From Micromonospora zingiberis (lineage in GTDB: Bacteria > Actinomycetota > Actinomycetes > Mycobacteriales > Micromonosporaceae), in the NCBI RefSeq assembly GCF_004331455.1, contig NZ_SJJR01000008.1, positions 62,001-126,000 of the forward strand: 64,000 nucleotides of DNA, in the 5' to 3' direction. Within the stretch, counting starts at the first letter, position 1. Each line of letters opens with the position of its first letter. Made by a program: the position numbers and the translations under genes. The notes under the pieces are model-generated. The model ran no database searches, was not told the DNA's origin, and saw only the letters and a program-made list of their open reading frames with translations. Of the stretch, positions 28,201-36,118 are shown piece by piece.

Positions 28201-28549
28201 CAAGGTGGACCGCCGCCGGCTGCCGGCACCGAGGTCGGCATCGGCGCGCCGGGCCACCGGCAACCCGGTGGAGGAGGGGCTGGCCGAGATCTGGTCGGCC
28301 CTGCTCGGCACCGGGCCGTACGACGCCGAGGTCTCGTTCTTCGGCGCCGGAGGGCACTCGTTGCTCGTCCCCGTGCTCGTCCAGCGGATCCGGCGACGCT
28401 TCGGCGTCACGGTGCCGCTGCGCGAGTGCTTCACCCACAACACGTTGGCCGGCATGGCTGCCCTGGTCGAGGCGGAGCGCACGGCCCACGACCGTTCGGT
28501 ACCAGCGGATTCGGCAGACCTCAGAGCTGTCACGGACGCGATGGAGTGA
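25286..28549 (+). CDS. NRPS module C*-A-PCP
   Basis: 1087 residues. Condensation domain (about 20-450): the HHxxxDG motif reads H152-R153-TVA-D157-D158, so the catalytic second His and the Gly are lost. Adenylation domain (about 475-985): AYTSGSTGRPKG (A3), HDPSLCET at A4, NIYGPTE (A5), YRTGDLARR (A7), the GRRDHQVKLLG hinge and LPRTVAGKVDR with the A10 Lys. PCP (about 1000-1080): FFGAGGHSLL. It starts at the GTG at 25286 and overlaps the aminomutase start by 4 nt (GTGA). By context the A domain should activate the beta-tyrosine made by that enzyme, replacing the stand-alone SgcC1 of C-1027. The C domain is probably non-catalytic or structural. Confidence 0.85.
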   Translation: MATSGDTTLAGNADVAAEPGRTSWVQDGVWLLEQLAPYRGVHRLVRTWHLDGTVDALALRSAWRTLLDRHEALRTRLIEVDGAPVPLVSTDTESAFVHVDLGHLADAERTRAADRVCVAAASVPERATDTPLARLTLVRIGPTTHRLVLALHRTVADDRSISIIADELSICYAAAVRPDADGPALAPVLRYAEYARWQRDLVDGPAGRRLLDWWTRELTPLPPSVPLPTDHDGAARPAGPAGLLSFDWGTALADRLATYCRTRPANPAAVLLAAVQAVLHRYGDDDQVTVVMPVPVPPPGFPALVGPCDNLLVLTGDLGGAPTFDEAVDRAAAVLRAATAHRDLPFARLVQELPVDRDPGRVPFCDVLLAVPGPEAELRLTGATVAPTAVTDAGPTVADLAITVRRTWPSLAGTLGYRADRFASTSAEGLLGQVRTLLSAALDAPHTPLHRLPLDVAAVAGAIDEDPSVEPLTVHEIVRRHAVRTPDAVAVAGPDGRWTYRELDRRAEAVAEYLRGLPVDGAPVAVRMTPGPWQLAASLGILRAGGHLVWFGTGDAGQRGQAILAELRPVCLLRSGEDPDDDLARWYRDELDGRLVDVTCLPRPPAKPVPAPTDDLSRTAYVAYTSGSTGRPKGIAHTHRAFAQFVTWMADALELAPGARVAQWVTPEHDPSLCETFATLVGGGTLHPVPVRIRVHPEKLADWLVRERVTFLQTVPSFAREVLAVVAAREPADRPTGLRRLVLMGETLSDQLVNGFRRVLPATRLANIYGPTETIAATWHDITGPVPANVPIGRPIPGRQVLVLDEADQPCPTGVTGELVVRSRYVCDGYLGDGAGRQAAFRAPAGGPDDDSDLRWYRTGDLARRRWDGALEFRGRRDHQVKLLGTRVELADVEAALAAHDGVADCAVVPVTDQDGLVVRLTAYVVPRRGPDGDPLAGAAQWRAQLRRRFGGAMVLVAFETVPDQLPRTVAGKVDRRRLPAPRSASARRATGNPVEEGLAEIWSALLGTGPYDAEVSFFGAGGHSLLVPVLVQRIRRRFGVTVPLRECFTHNTLAGMAALVEAERTAHDRSVPADSADLRAVTDAME

Positions 28550-30162
28550 GTGCATTGACGTTGGCCAAGACCGCACAGGCGGTCGCAATCACGGGCGAGG
28601 ACCTGGACATCCCCGGTGTGCGACGGATCGCCGAGGAGGGCGCGCCCGTCGAGGTGGCGTCGTCGTCGCTGGCCCGAGCGGGCAAGAGCCGGATGCTGTT
28701 CGAGGACGTCGTACGCCAGGACGTCCCGGTGTACGGCGTCACCACCGGCTACGGCGAGATGATCTACATGTTGGTGGACCCGGCCAAAGAGGTGGAGTTG
28801 CAGACCAACCTGGTCCGCAGCCACGCGGCCGGGGTGGGGCCGCTGTTCGCCGAGGACGAGGCGCGGGCCGTGGTCACGGCCCGACTCAACGCGCTGTCCA
28901 AGGGACACTCCGCGGTCCGGCCGGAACTGCTGGAACGGCTGGCGCTCTATCTCAACCTCGGCCTCACCCCGGCCATCCCGGAGATCGGTTCGCTCGGTGC
29001 CAGCGGTGACCTGGCCCCGCTGGCACACATCGCCTGCACCGTGATCGGTGAGGGCTACCTGGTGCGCGACGGGCGGCCGGTGCCCACCGGCGAGGTACTG
29101 CGCCAGCACGGCATCGAGCCGATGCAGTTGCGCTTCAAGGAGGGCCTGGCGCTGATCAACGGCACCTCGGCGATGACCGGCCTGGGCGCGTTGGTGGTGG
29201 GCCGGGCGATGGACCAGGTCCGACAGGCCGAGATCGTCACGGCCCTGGTCATCGAGACCCTGCAGGGCTCCACCAGCCCGTTCCTGGCCGAGGGACACGA
29301 CGTGGCCCGGCCGCACCAGGGGCAGATCGACACGGCGGCGAACATGCGGGCGCTGATGCGCGGCAGCGCGCTCACCGTGGAGCACCGGCAGCTGCGCAGC
29401 CAGCTCCAGGCGGGCAAGCAGCAGGGCGTCGACGTCCAGCGGACCGACGTGTACATGCAGAAGGCGTACTCGCTGCGGGCCATCCCGCAGGTCCTCGGCG
29501 CGGTACGCGACACCCTCTACCACGCCGGCAACAAGGTCACCATCGAGCTGAACTCGGCCAACGACAACCCGCTCTTCTTCGAGGGGCAGGAGGTCTTCCA
29601 CGGGGCCAACTTCCACGGTCAGCCGATCGCCTTCGCGATGGACTTCGTGACGATCGCCCTCACCCAGCTCGGCGTGCTGTCCGAGCGCCGGACCAACCGG
29701 CTGCTCAACCGGCACCTCAGCTACGGTCTGCCCGAGTTCCTGGTCAGCGGCGACCCGGGCCTGCACAGCGGCTTCGCCGGCGCGCAGTACCCGGCCACCG
29801 CGCTGGTCGCGGAGAACCGCACCATCGGCGCGGCGAGCACCCAGAGCGTGCCGTCCAACGGTGACAACCAGGACGTGGTGAGCATGGGGCTGATCGCCGC
29901 CCGCAACGCCCGCCGGGTGCTCGGCAACAACCAGCACATCCTGGCGGTGGAGCTGCTCGCCGCCGCCCAGGCCGTGGACATCTCCGGTCGCCGGGCCGGG
30001 CTCAGCCCCGCCGCCGCGGCGGCGTACGAGTTCGTCCGCCGCCTCGCGCCCACCCTGGACCGGGACCGCTTCATGTCCGACGAGATCGAGCGGGTCGCCG
30101 CCGCACTGACCCGGGGAGAACTGGTCGCCGCCGTCGAGCAGGGCGACGTCGAGCTGCGCTGA
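28546..30162 (+). CDS. MIO-dependent tyrosine 2,3-aminomutase (SgcC4 type)
   Basis: 538 residues. The MIO cofactor triad is Ala152-Ser153-Gly154 in GSLGASGDLAPLAH; with the GTG at 28546 as start this numbering equals that of SgcC4, which supports the start (a TTG at 28555 is the alternative). PVYGVTTGYGEMIYM holds the catalytic Tyr, and NSANDNPLFF and NGDNQDVVSMG are family blocks. The close match to SgcC4 over the whole length predicts conversion of L-tyrosine to beta-tyrosine, the first step of the aromatic side-chain pathway. It is translationally coupled to the upstream NRPS. Confidence 0.95.
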   Translation: MSALTLAKTAQAVAITGEDLDIPGVRRIAEEGAPVEVASSSLARAGKSRMLFEDVVRQDVPVYGVTTGYGEMIYMLVDPAKEVELQTNLVRSHAAGVGPLFAEDEARAVVTARLNALSKGHSAVRPELLERLALYLNLGLTPAIPEIGSLGASGDLAPLAHIACTVIGEGYLVRDGRPVPTGEVLRQHGIEPMQLRFKEGLALINGTSAMTGLGALVVGRAMDQVRQAEIVTALVIETLQGSTSPFLAEGHDVARPHQGQIDTAANMRALMRGSALTVEHRQLRSQLQAGKQQGVDVQRTDVYMQKAYSLRAIPQVLGAVRDTLYHAGNKVTIELNSANDNPLFFEGQEVFHGANFHGQPIAFAMDFVTIALTQLGVLSERRTNRLLNRHLSYGLPEFLVSGDPGLHSGFAGAQYPATALVAENRTIGAASTQSVPSNGDNQDVVSMGLIAARNARRVLGNNQHILAVELLAAAQAVDISGRRAGLSPAAAAAYEFVRRLAPTLDRDRFMSDEIERVAAALTRGELVAAVEQGDVELR

Positions 30163-30192
30163 GCGCCGGCCGACGGCGAGATGGGAGTTCCA

Positions 30193-31686
30193 ATGACGAA
30201 CGACGACTACGACGTGGTGGTGGTCGGCGGCGGCCCGTGCGGCTCCACCGTCGCCACGCTGGTGGCCATGCAGGGCCACCGGGTGCTGCTGCTGGAGAAG
30301 GAGCGGTTTCCGCGCTACCAGATCGGCGAGTCCCTGTTGCCCTCCACCGTGCACGGCATCTGCCGGATCCTCGGCATCGAGGAGGACCTGCGGCAGGCCA
30401 ACTTCATGCCCAAGCGGGGCGGCACCTTCCGGTGGGGCGCCAATCCCGAGCCGTGGACCTTCTCCTTCGGCCTCTCCGCCAAGTTCGCCGGTGAGGCCGC
30501 CACCGCCTACCAGGTGGAGCGGATGCGCTTCGACCAGATCCTGCTGGACAACGCCCGACGCAAGGGCGTCGAGGTCCGGGAGGAGACCTCGGTGGTCGAC
30601 GTGCTCACCGACGCCGACAGCGACCGGGTCGACGGCGTCCTGATCAGCGGAGCGGACGGCGTACGGCGGGAGATCCGTGGCCGGTTCGTCGTCGACGCCT
30701 CCGGCAACAAGAGCCGGATCCACACCCGGGTCGGCGGCCAGCGCCGCTACTCCGAGTTCTTCCGCAACCTGGCGCTGTTCGGCTACTTCGAGGGTGGCAA
30801 GCGACTGCCCGCGCCGAACCGTGGCAACATCCTCGCCGCCGCCTTCGAGGCCGGCTGGTTCTGGTACATCCCGCTCACCGAGGAGCTGACCAGCGTCGGG
30901 GCCGTCCTGCTGCCCGAGGCGCTGGACCGCGCCCAGGGCGACCGGGAACGGGCGCTGCTCGACCTGATCGCGCAGTGCCCGCTGATCGCCGAGTACCTCG
31001 CCGACGCCCGCCGGGTCACCGAGGGCCCGTACGGCGAGATCCGGGTCCGCAAGGACTACTCGTACATCCAGGAGAAGTTCTGGCGGCCCGGACTGGTTCT
31101 GGCCGGCGACGCGGCGTGCTTCATCGACCCGGTCTTCTCCTCCGGGGTGCACCTGGCCACCTACAGTGCCCTGCTCGCCGCCCGGTCGATCAACACCGTG
31201 CTGCGCGGCGGGGTCGACGAGACGACCTGCTTCGAGGAGTTCGAGCTGCGGTACCGGCGCGAGTACGCCCGGTTCCACGACTTCCTGGTCGCCTTCTACG
31301 ACATGCACCAGGACGAGAACTCCTACTTCTGGAAGGCGAAGAAGGTCACCAACAACGCCGCCTCCGAGGTGGAGTCCTTCGTGGAGTTGGTGGGTGGCGG
31401 TTCCTCCAACGAGGCCGCGCTGGTGGCACCGGGCCGGTACGGCCGGCGCGACGCCGCGTACCAGGAACTCGCCGCCGCGGTGGAGCAGCCGGTGCGGGAG
31501 GCCGGGGAGGACCGTGACCTGCTGCGCACCGAACTGGCCCGGTCGGTGTCCAAGGAGGGCACCCGGATCCAGATCCAGGCCGAGCTCGGCGAGAGCCTCG
31601 ACGAGAACGCCCCGGTACGCGACGGGGGACTGGTGCCGTCCGCCGACGGCCTGCACTGGTCGATGCCGTCCGAACCGGTCGGCTGA
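30193..31686 (+). CDS. FAD-dependent halogenase, variant B (SgcC3 type)
   Basis: 497 residues. The FAD motif is VVVGGGPCGSTVATLVAMQG, the halogenase motif is WFWYIP at about residues 222-227, and GLVLAGDAACFIDPVFSSGVHL is the second FAD block. Variant-B halogenases chlorinate carrier-bound phenolic substrates with reduced FAD from a separate reductase; the flavin reductase at 21857 is the candidate. The ATG at 30193 has GGGAG 5 nt upstream and is preferred over the ATG at 30181. Predicted reaction: C-3 chlorination of PCP-bound beta-tyrosine. Confidence 0.92.
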   Translation: MTNDDYDVVVVGGGPCGSTVATLVAMQGHRVLLLEKERFPRYQIGESLLPSTVHGICRILGIEEDLRQANFMPKRGGTFRWGANPEPWTFSFGLSAKFAGEAATAYQVERMRFDQILLDNARRKGVEVREETSVVDVLTDADSDRVDGVLISGADGVRREIRGRFVVDASGNKSRIHTRVGGQRRYSEFFRNLALFGYFEGGKRLPAPNRGNILAAAFEAGWFWYIPLTEELTSVGAVLLPEALDRAQGDRERALLDLIAQCPLIAEYLADARRVTEGPYGEIRVRKDYSYIQEKFWRPGLVLAGDAACFIDPVFSSGVHLATYSALLAARSINTVLRGGVDETTCFEEFELRYRREYARFHDFLVAFYDMHQDENSYFWKAKKVTNNAASEVESFVELVGGGSSNEAALVAPGRYGRRDAAYQELAAAVEQPVREAGEDRDLLRTELARSVSKEGTRIQIQAELGESLDENAPVRDGGLVPSADGLHWSMPSEPVG

Positions 31687-31701
31687 CCGAAAGGGAGCCC
31701 G

Positions 31702-33084
31702 ATGACCGACACCCTGCTGCCCCCGCCGACCCCGGCGGGGGAGCCGACCGAGCAGACCGGGACGCGAGTCCCGCTCTCCCTGCAACAAGAGTTCCTGCAC
31801 CACATCGACCACGGCGATCACACCGGGCCGTTCGGGCCGCGGTACACCATCGTCGGTGGCTGGCGGATCACCGGCGAGGTGGACGTCGACACGCTGCGCC
31901 GGGCCCTGGACGACGTGGTGGTCCGGCACGAGACGCTGCGCACCTCGATCGTGCGCGCCGGCGACGAGGCGTACCAGCAGGTGCGCCCGCCGGCCCCGGT
32001 CCCGCTGGAGGTACGCGACCTGCGCGCCGGCCCGTCGCAGGACCGCGACCTGGTCGCCGAGGACCTGGTCAACGAGATCGAAGCCGACGTGTTCGGCATC
32101 GACGAGATGCCGGTGTTGCGGGCCGTGCTGGGCCGCTTCGACGCCCGGGACGGGGTGCTGGTCCTCGCCGCCCACCACACCGCCGTGGACGGCTGGTCGG
32201 TGCACCTGGTGCTGCGCGACGTGGCCGAGTTCTACGCGGCCCGACGCGCGGGCCGGGCCGCGCAACTGCCCCCGGTACGGCAGTACCGCGAGTACGTCCG
32301 GTGGCAGCAGGAGGAGCAGACCGGTGAGAAGGTCCGCCGGGCACGGGAGTTCTGGCGGGAGAACCTGCGCGGCGCCCAGGTGGTCGCCGTACCCACCGAC
32401 CACACCCGCTCCGAGGAGCCCTTCGTCACCTCCTGGTACCGGTTCCTGCTCGACGAGCGGGTGTGGCGGGCCACCACCGACTGGGCGGCACGAACCCGCA
32501 GCTCGCCGTTCATGGTGCTGCTGGCCGCGTACCTGACCCAGCTGCGGGAGCAGACCGGGCGCACCGACCTGGTGGTGCCCACCTTCACCCCCGGGCGCCA
32601 CCCGGCCTGGGTGCAGAACACCGTCGGGTCCTTCTACAACTTCCTGCCCATCCGGGTCGACCTGACCGGGGCCGACGACTTCCCGGCCGTGATCGCCCGG
32701 ACCCGGGCGGCCTGCCTGGCCGCGTACGCGCACGAGCTGCCGTTCATCCAGATCCTGGCGGAGGCGCCGGACGTGATGAACGACGCGATCGGGCCGCAGG
32801 CCGCGGCGTGCGTGCTCCAGGTGACCCAGTCGCCGGACATGATGTTCGGCCAACAGCACGGCGAGCTGCACTTCGCCGCGATGCGCCGACGGGTGGTGTC
32901 GGCACCGGTCGGCTCGCAGATCCCCGACGGGCTGCTGTTCGGGCTGGAGGCGTCGACCGAGGGCGGCGTGATCGGCAGCGTCGGCTTCACCACCAACCTG
33001 TTCGTGGAGAGCACGGTCGTGTCGATCGTCGACACCTTCCGGCAGACCCTCGACGCGGTACTGCCGGGCGCGGACCCGGCCTGA
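31702..33084 (+). CDS. Free-standing condensation enzyme (SgcC5 type)
   Basis: 460 residues, a single NRPS condensation domain with intact HHxxxDG: H158-H159-TAV-D163-G164. Other blocks are RHETLRTSIV and GSFYNFLPIRVDL. SgcC5 joins the PCP-bound beta-amino acid to an alcohol of the enediyne core as an ester. The intact motif contrasts with the broken one in the NRPS at 25286, so this protein is the likely coupling catalyst. Start ATG at 31702 has AAGGGAG upstream, 15 nt after the halogenase stop. Confidence 0.9.
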   Translation: MTDTLLPPPTPAGEPTEQTGTRVPLSLQQEFLHHIDHGDHTGPFGPRYTIVGGWRITGEVDVDTLRRALDDVVVRHETLRTSIVRAGDEAYQQVRPPAPVPLEVRDLRAGPSQDRDLVAEDLVNEIEADVFGIDEMPVLRAVLGRFDARDGVLVLAAHHTAVDGWSVHLVLRDVAEFYAARRAGRAAQLPPVRQYREYVRWQQEEQTGEKVRRAREFWRENLRGAQVVAVPTDHTRSEEPFVTSWYRFLLDERVWRATTDWAARTRSSPFMVLLAAYLTQLREQTGRTDLVVPTFTPGRHPAWVQNTVGSFYNFLPIRVDLTGADDFPAVIARTRAACLAAYAHELPFIQILAEAPDVMNDAIGPQAAACVLQVTQSPDMMFGQQHGELHFAAMRRRVVSAPVGSQIPDGLLFGLEASTEGGVIGSVGFTTNLFVESTVVSIVDTFRQTLDAVLPGADPA

Positions 33085-33093
33085 GTTCCATCA

Positions 33094-33131
33094 GACGTCG
33101 GCGGTGACCCGCACGGGTCACCGCCGACGTC
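33094..33131. terminator. Bidirectional hairpin
   Basis: A perfect 17-bp stem with a 4-nt loop: gacgtcggcggtgaccc (33094-33110) and its complement (33115-33131). It separates the condensation-enzyme gene (plus) from the convergent SDR gene (minus, ends at 33140). Confidence 0.85.
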
Positions 33132-33139
33132 CGCGTGTG

Positions 33140-34156
33140 TCAAAGTCCCTGGTTGGCGACGCGTCCGGCCTGTCGTCGGGTGAGCTGACCGGTGCGGTAC
33201 AACCAGGCCACACTGTCCCGGATCGTCTCCGTCACCGGACGGGTCGGCGCGGGCACCTCCGGGCCGACGCGCAGGGCACAGTGGCAGGTGTAGACGGCGC
33301 CGTACTCGACCGGGACATGCCACGGCCAGACCCGTTGCAGCGCGGACGCGGCGGCCCCCACCGGCAATACCGCCGCCGATGGTAGGTAGCCGACCGGCAA
33401 CCGGCGGCCGGTGACCTCGCGTACCACCGCGACGAACTCGCGGGTGGACAGCGTCTCACCCGGCGCCAGCAGGCGTCGCGGACCCCGTCCGGGGCGCAGC
33501 GCCGCGACATGCAGGTCGGCCACGTCGCGCACGTCACCGACCGGAAACCCACCACCCGGCCAGATCGGTAGCTGCCCGCGCAGCAGCGCCCGCAGCCGGG
33601 CGAGCTGGTCGCCGAGGTACGGGTCGTGCGGGCCGAGCGTGGCCATCGGGTACGTGATGACCACCGGTGACCCGGCCGCCTGGTGTCGACGGGCGACCTC
33701 CTCGGCGGCCGCCTTGGTGGCCATGTACCGCTCCCGGGGCCGGCCCACCGGCAGATCGGTGGCGAGTGGAGCACCCCCGGTCGGTGCCAGCGCGACCACC
33801 GACGACACGTGCACGATCGGATCGGCGCCGGCCGCGCGGGCCGCGTCGAGCACCACCTCCGTACCGTCGACGTTGACCTGCCTCATCCGCGCGTGCCGAC
33901 GGGTGTCGAAGGAGTACACCCCGGCGGCGTGCAGGACCGCCGTGCAGCCCGCCACCGCCGCCGCGACCGACTCGCCGTCGGTCACGTCGCCGACGACGGT
34001 CCGTACCTGCCCGCCGGAGACGCCCAACGGACCGAGTGCGCGCCCGACCGTGTCGGGATCGCGAACCAGCAGCCGCACCTCGTGCCCGGCCCGCAACAGC
34101 GCCGCGACCGTGTGCGAACCGATGAAGCCGGTGCCGCCAGTGACCAGTACCCGCAC
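33140..34156 (-). CDS. Extended SDR: NAD(P)-dependent epimerase/reductase
   Basis: 338 residues. The nucleotide motif is VRVLVTGGTGFIGSHTVAAL, and the catalytic Tyr-x3-Lys is RYMATKAAAEE after VHVSSVVAL. The layout resembles dihydroflavonol-4-reductase-like enzymes rather than NDP-sugar epimerases, so an aromatic or core ketone is as likely a substrate as a sugar. The GTG at 34156 has AGGAG 6 nt upstream; the frame upstream to 34195 is a poor N-terminus. Probably the last gene of the transcription unit that begins at 35885. Confidence 0.8.
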   Translation of the reverse strand: MRVLVTGGTGFIGSHTVAALLRAGHEVRLLVRDPDTVGRALGPLGVSGGQVRTVVGDVTDGESVAAAVAGCTAVLHAAGVYSFDTRRHARMRQVNVDGTEVVLDAARAAGADPIVHVSSVVALAPTGGAPLATDLPVGRPRERYMATKAAAEEVARRHQAAGSPVVITYPMATLGPHDPYLGDQLARLRALLRGQLPIWPGGGFPVGDVRDVADLHVAALRPGRGPRRLLAPGETLSTREFVAVVREVTGRRLPVGYLPSAAVLPVGAAASALQRVWPWHVPVEYGAVYTCHCALRVGPEVPAPTRPVTETIRDSVAWLYRTGQLTRRQAGRVANQGL

Positions 34157-34190
34157 GTTCGCTCCTGCCCTTCGGATGGGGGATGGGGGC

Positions 34191-34245
34191 GGCACGTCGA
34201 CGGCGCCGGCCGGAGCGGACTCCGACCGGCGCCGTAGGGCGTGCC
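34191..34245 (-). terminator. Possible internal hairpin between SgcJ-like and SDR genes
   Basis: A stem acggcgccgg (34200-34209)/ccggcgccgt (34226-34235) is enclosed by ggcacg (34191-34196)/cgtgcc (34240-34245). It could attenuate transcription into the SDR gene. Confidence 0.5.
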
Positions 34246-34249
34246 GCGG

Positions 34250-34672
34250 TCAGCCCGCGTCGCGCGGGCTGTTCTGGTACGCGGCCAGCTGCCAGCCGTC
34301 CGCGGTGCGCACCAGCAGCCACGAGGCGCGGATGGCCCGCTCGGCGGGCACCTCGGTCTCACCCGGGGCGAGCACGCCGCCCTCGGTGAGCAGCAGCGCC
34401 ACGTCGGGGCCGAGGAAGCGGACTTCGAAGGGCTGCCCGGTGACCTGGGTGCCCTTGTAGGGGCCGGCGAAGCCCTGTGCCATGAAGGCGCGGATGTCGT
34501 CGCGGCCCTTGCGGGTCAGGCCGGGCAGGATCATCGTGCCGTCCGGGGTGAAGACGTCGGCGAAGGCGTCGGCGTCGTTGGCCGCCCACGCCTGCACGAT
34601 GCGCCCGGGTACGGCCGCGACAGCGGCCTGGTCGTCGGCGGACACCTGCGGTGCGAGACTGTTCGTGGTCAC
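34250..34672 (-). CDS. SgcJ-like NTF2/SnoaL-fold protein
   Basis: 140 residues of the SgcJ/EcaC family ([56 protein letters not shown]). In C-1027 biosynthesis SgcJ-type proteins influence the product profile of PKSE plus thioesterase; they are small NTF2-fold dimers. The GTG start at 34672 has GGAAGGAAA upstream. It is 31 nt downstream of the acyl-CoA-dehydrogenase-like gene on the same strand. A cavity-type binding role for a polyene is plausible but not shown by sequence. Confidence 0.85.
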   Translation of the reverse strand: MTTNSLAPQVSADDQAAVAAVPGRIVQAWAANDADAFADVFTPDGTMILPGLTRKGRDDIRAFMAQGFAGPYKGTQVTGQPFEVRFLGPDVALLLTEGGVLAPGETEVPAERAIRASWLLVRTADGWQLAAYQNSPRDAG

Positions 34673-34703
34673 GGATGTTTCCTTCCGTCAGGGCGGGAAC
34701 GCC

Positions 34704-35885
34704 TCAGATGTAGAGGGTGTTCGGGGCGAGGCCGCACAGGATCCGCCCGTACAACTCGGCGTTGGTGGTGGGGTTCATCAGCGCGTGCAGGTTGATCGCC
34801 TGCACGTCCCGGGCGATCCGCTGGATCGGCACGTCGTTGTAGACCGACGAGCCGCCGCTGGCGAGGGCGAAGACGTCCACCGCCTCCTTGCCGCGCCGGC
34901 ACACCGCGCCGAGTTCGGCCCGGGCGCGGGCCCGCTCCTCCAACGTCCACTCGGAGCCGTCGACGCCCTTGCCGTCGACCAGGTCGGCCAGCCGCAGCGC
35001 GTGGAACTCCGCCTCGTCACTCTTGAGCACCGCGTCGGCCACCTGGTGGTGGGTGATCGGCGCGTCCAGCTGGCTGTCGTAGTTGGTGTAGGTGATCTTG
35101 CGCTTGGGCAGCCGCTCGAAGAACACCTCGCGGGCCGCCCGAGCCAGGCCGACCACGCTGCCCACCGAGGACGCCGAGGCGACCGGCAGCAGCGGCGACC
35201 GGTAGATCGCGGAGCCGGCGTTCGCCGCCGAGGCGCCCTGGCCCTGCACGATGGCGCCCAACGGCAGTACCCGGTCGGCGGGGACGAACAGGTCCTGCGC
35301 GACGGTGCTGACGCTGCCGGTACCCCGCAGGCCACTGGTGTGCCAGTCGTCGATGATCTGCAACTCCGACATCGGCACCAGCGCCAGGATCGGCATCGGC
35401 TCGCCCTGCGGGCTGATCTGCACCGCGACGATCTCCTGCCAGTGGGCGTGCAGCGCGCCGCTGATGAAGCCCCACTTGCCGTTGACCACGACGCCGCCGT
35501 CGACCGGGGTGGCGGTCGCGGTGGGGCTCAGCGTGCCGCAGACCCGTACGTCGGTGGTCGAGAAGACCTCGTCCTGCACGTGGTCCGGGAACAGGCCCAC
35601 CATCCAGGTGGGAATCCAGTAGACCGAGGCGACCCAGGCGGCCGAGCCGTCACCCCGTCCCAGTTCCGCCGCGACCTCGACCAGCGTCCGGGTACCCGCC
35701 TCGAAGCCGCCATAACGGACCGGACGGCGCAACCGGAAGATGCCGGCGTCGGCGAGCGCGTCGATCGCCTCGTCGTGGACCCGGCGGTGCTCCTCGGACC
35801 AGGCCGCGTGACCGCGGAGCACAGGCACGAGGTCGGCGGCGCGTCGGACGAGCTGCTCGCCCGTCGGGACATCGGTGGTGAGCAA
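34704..35885 (-). CDS. Acyl-CoA dehydrogenase-fold flavin monooxygenase (group D)
   Basis: About 393 residues of the acyl-CoA dehydrogenase superfamily branch that contains reduced-flavin-dependent hydroxylases (HsaA, HpaB-related). Visible blocks are RRPVRYGGFEAG, GDGSAAWVASVYW, GVVVNGKWGFISGA, DDWHTSGLRGTGS and the C-terminal ASGGSSVY. A fatty-acyl dehydrogenase role is less likely in this context. The TTG at 35885 follows a perfect AAGGAGG at 5 nt; an ATG at 35903 has no site. A strong copy of the cluster dyad lies 142 nt upstream. It needs reduced flavin, probably from the reductase at 21857. Confidence 0.8.
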   Translation of the reverse strand: MLTTDVPTGEQLVRRAADLVPVLRGHAAWSEEHRRVHDEAIDALADAGIFRLRRPVRYGGFEAGTRTLVEVAAELGRGDGSAAWVASVYWIPTWMVGLFPDHVQDEVFSTTDVRVCGTLSPTATATPVDGGVVVNGKWGFISGALHAHWQEIVAVQISPQGEPMPILALVPMSELQIIDDWHTSGLRGTGSVSTVAQDLFVPADRVLPLGAIVQGQGASAANAGSAIYRSPLLPVASASSVGSVVGLARAAREVFFERLPKRKITYTNYDSQLDAPITHHQVADAVLKSDEAEFHALRLADLVDGKGVDGSEWTLEERARARAELGAVCRRGKEAVDVFALASGGSSVYNDVPIQRIARDVQAINLHALMNPTTNAELYGRILCGLAPNTLYI

Positions 35886-36026
35886 AGCACCCTCCTTGGA
35901 CATGTCGGCTGGGCGGTCACGCCACGCCTCGTCGTCTCGCCGAGCACTGGGTGGCTGTCCCGCCGAGAACGGGCGCCGATCGGCGCGGCCGGTCATCTGT
36001 GAGGATCACAGTGGCGAAGCGGCGCC

Positions 36027-36042
36027 GCATCTCCCCGAATGC
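36027..36042 (-). promoter_or_regulatory. Cluster-wide dyad, copy upstream of the group-D monooxygenase
   Basis: Minus strand GCATTC-GGGGA-GATGC. It has the 6+5+5 layout shared by the other copies and lies 142 nt from the TTG start at 35885. Confidence 0.6.
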
Positions 36043-36118
36043 GTAAGGTGGCGGTGCTCCGCCGCACGTCAGCGCGGTTGCGGGGGCCAGGCAGCCGTGG
36101 TGCGCCCGGGTGTCGCCG

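Noticed and set aside
27772..32871. Very long minus-strand open frame (1699 codons) opposite the NRPS, aminomutase, halogenase and condensation genes
   Set aside because: It is a mirror of plus-strand codon bias in GC-rich DNA; composition is His/Gln/Gly/Arg rich with no domain, while the plus strand carries four clear enzymes.
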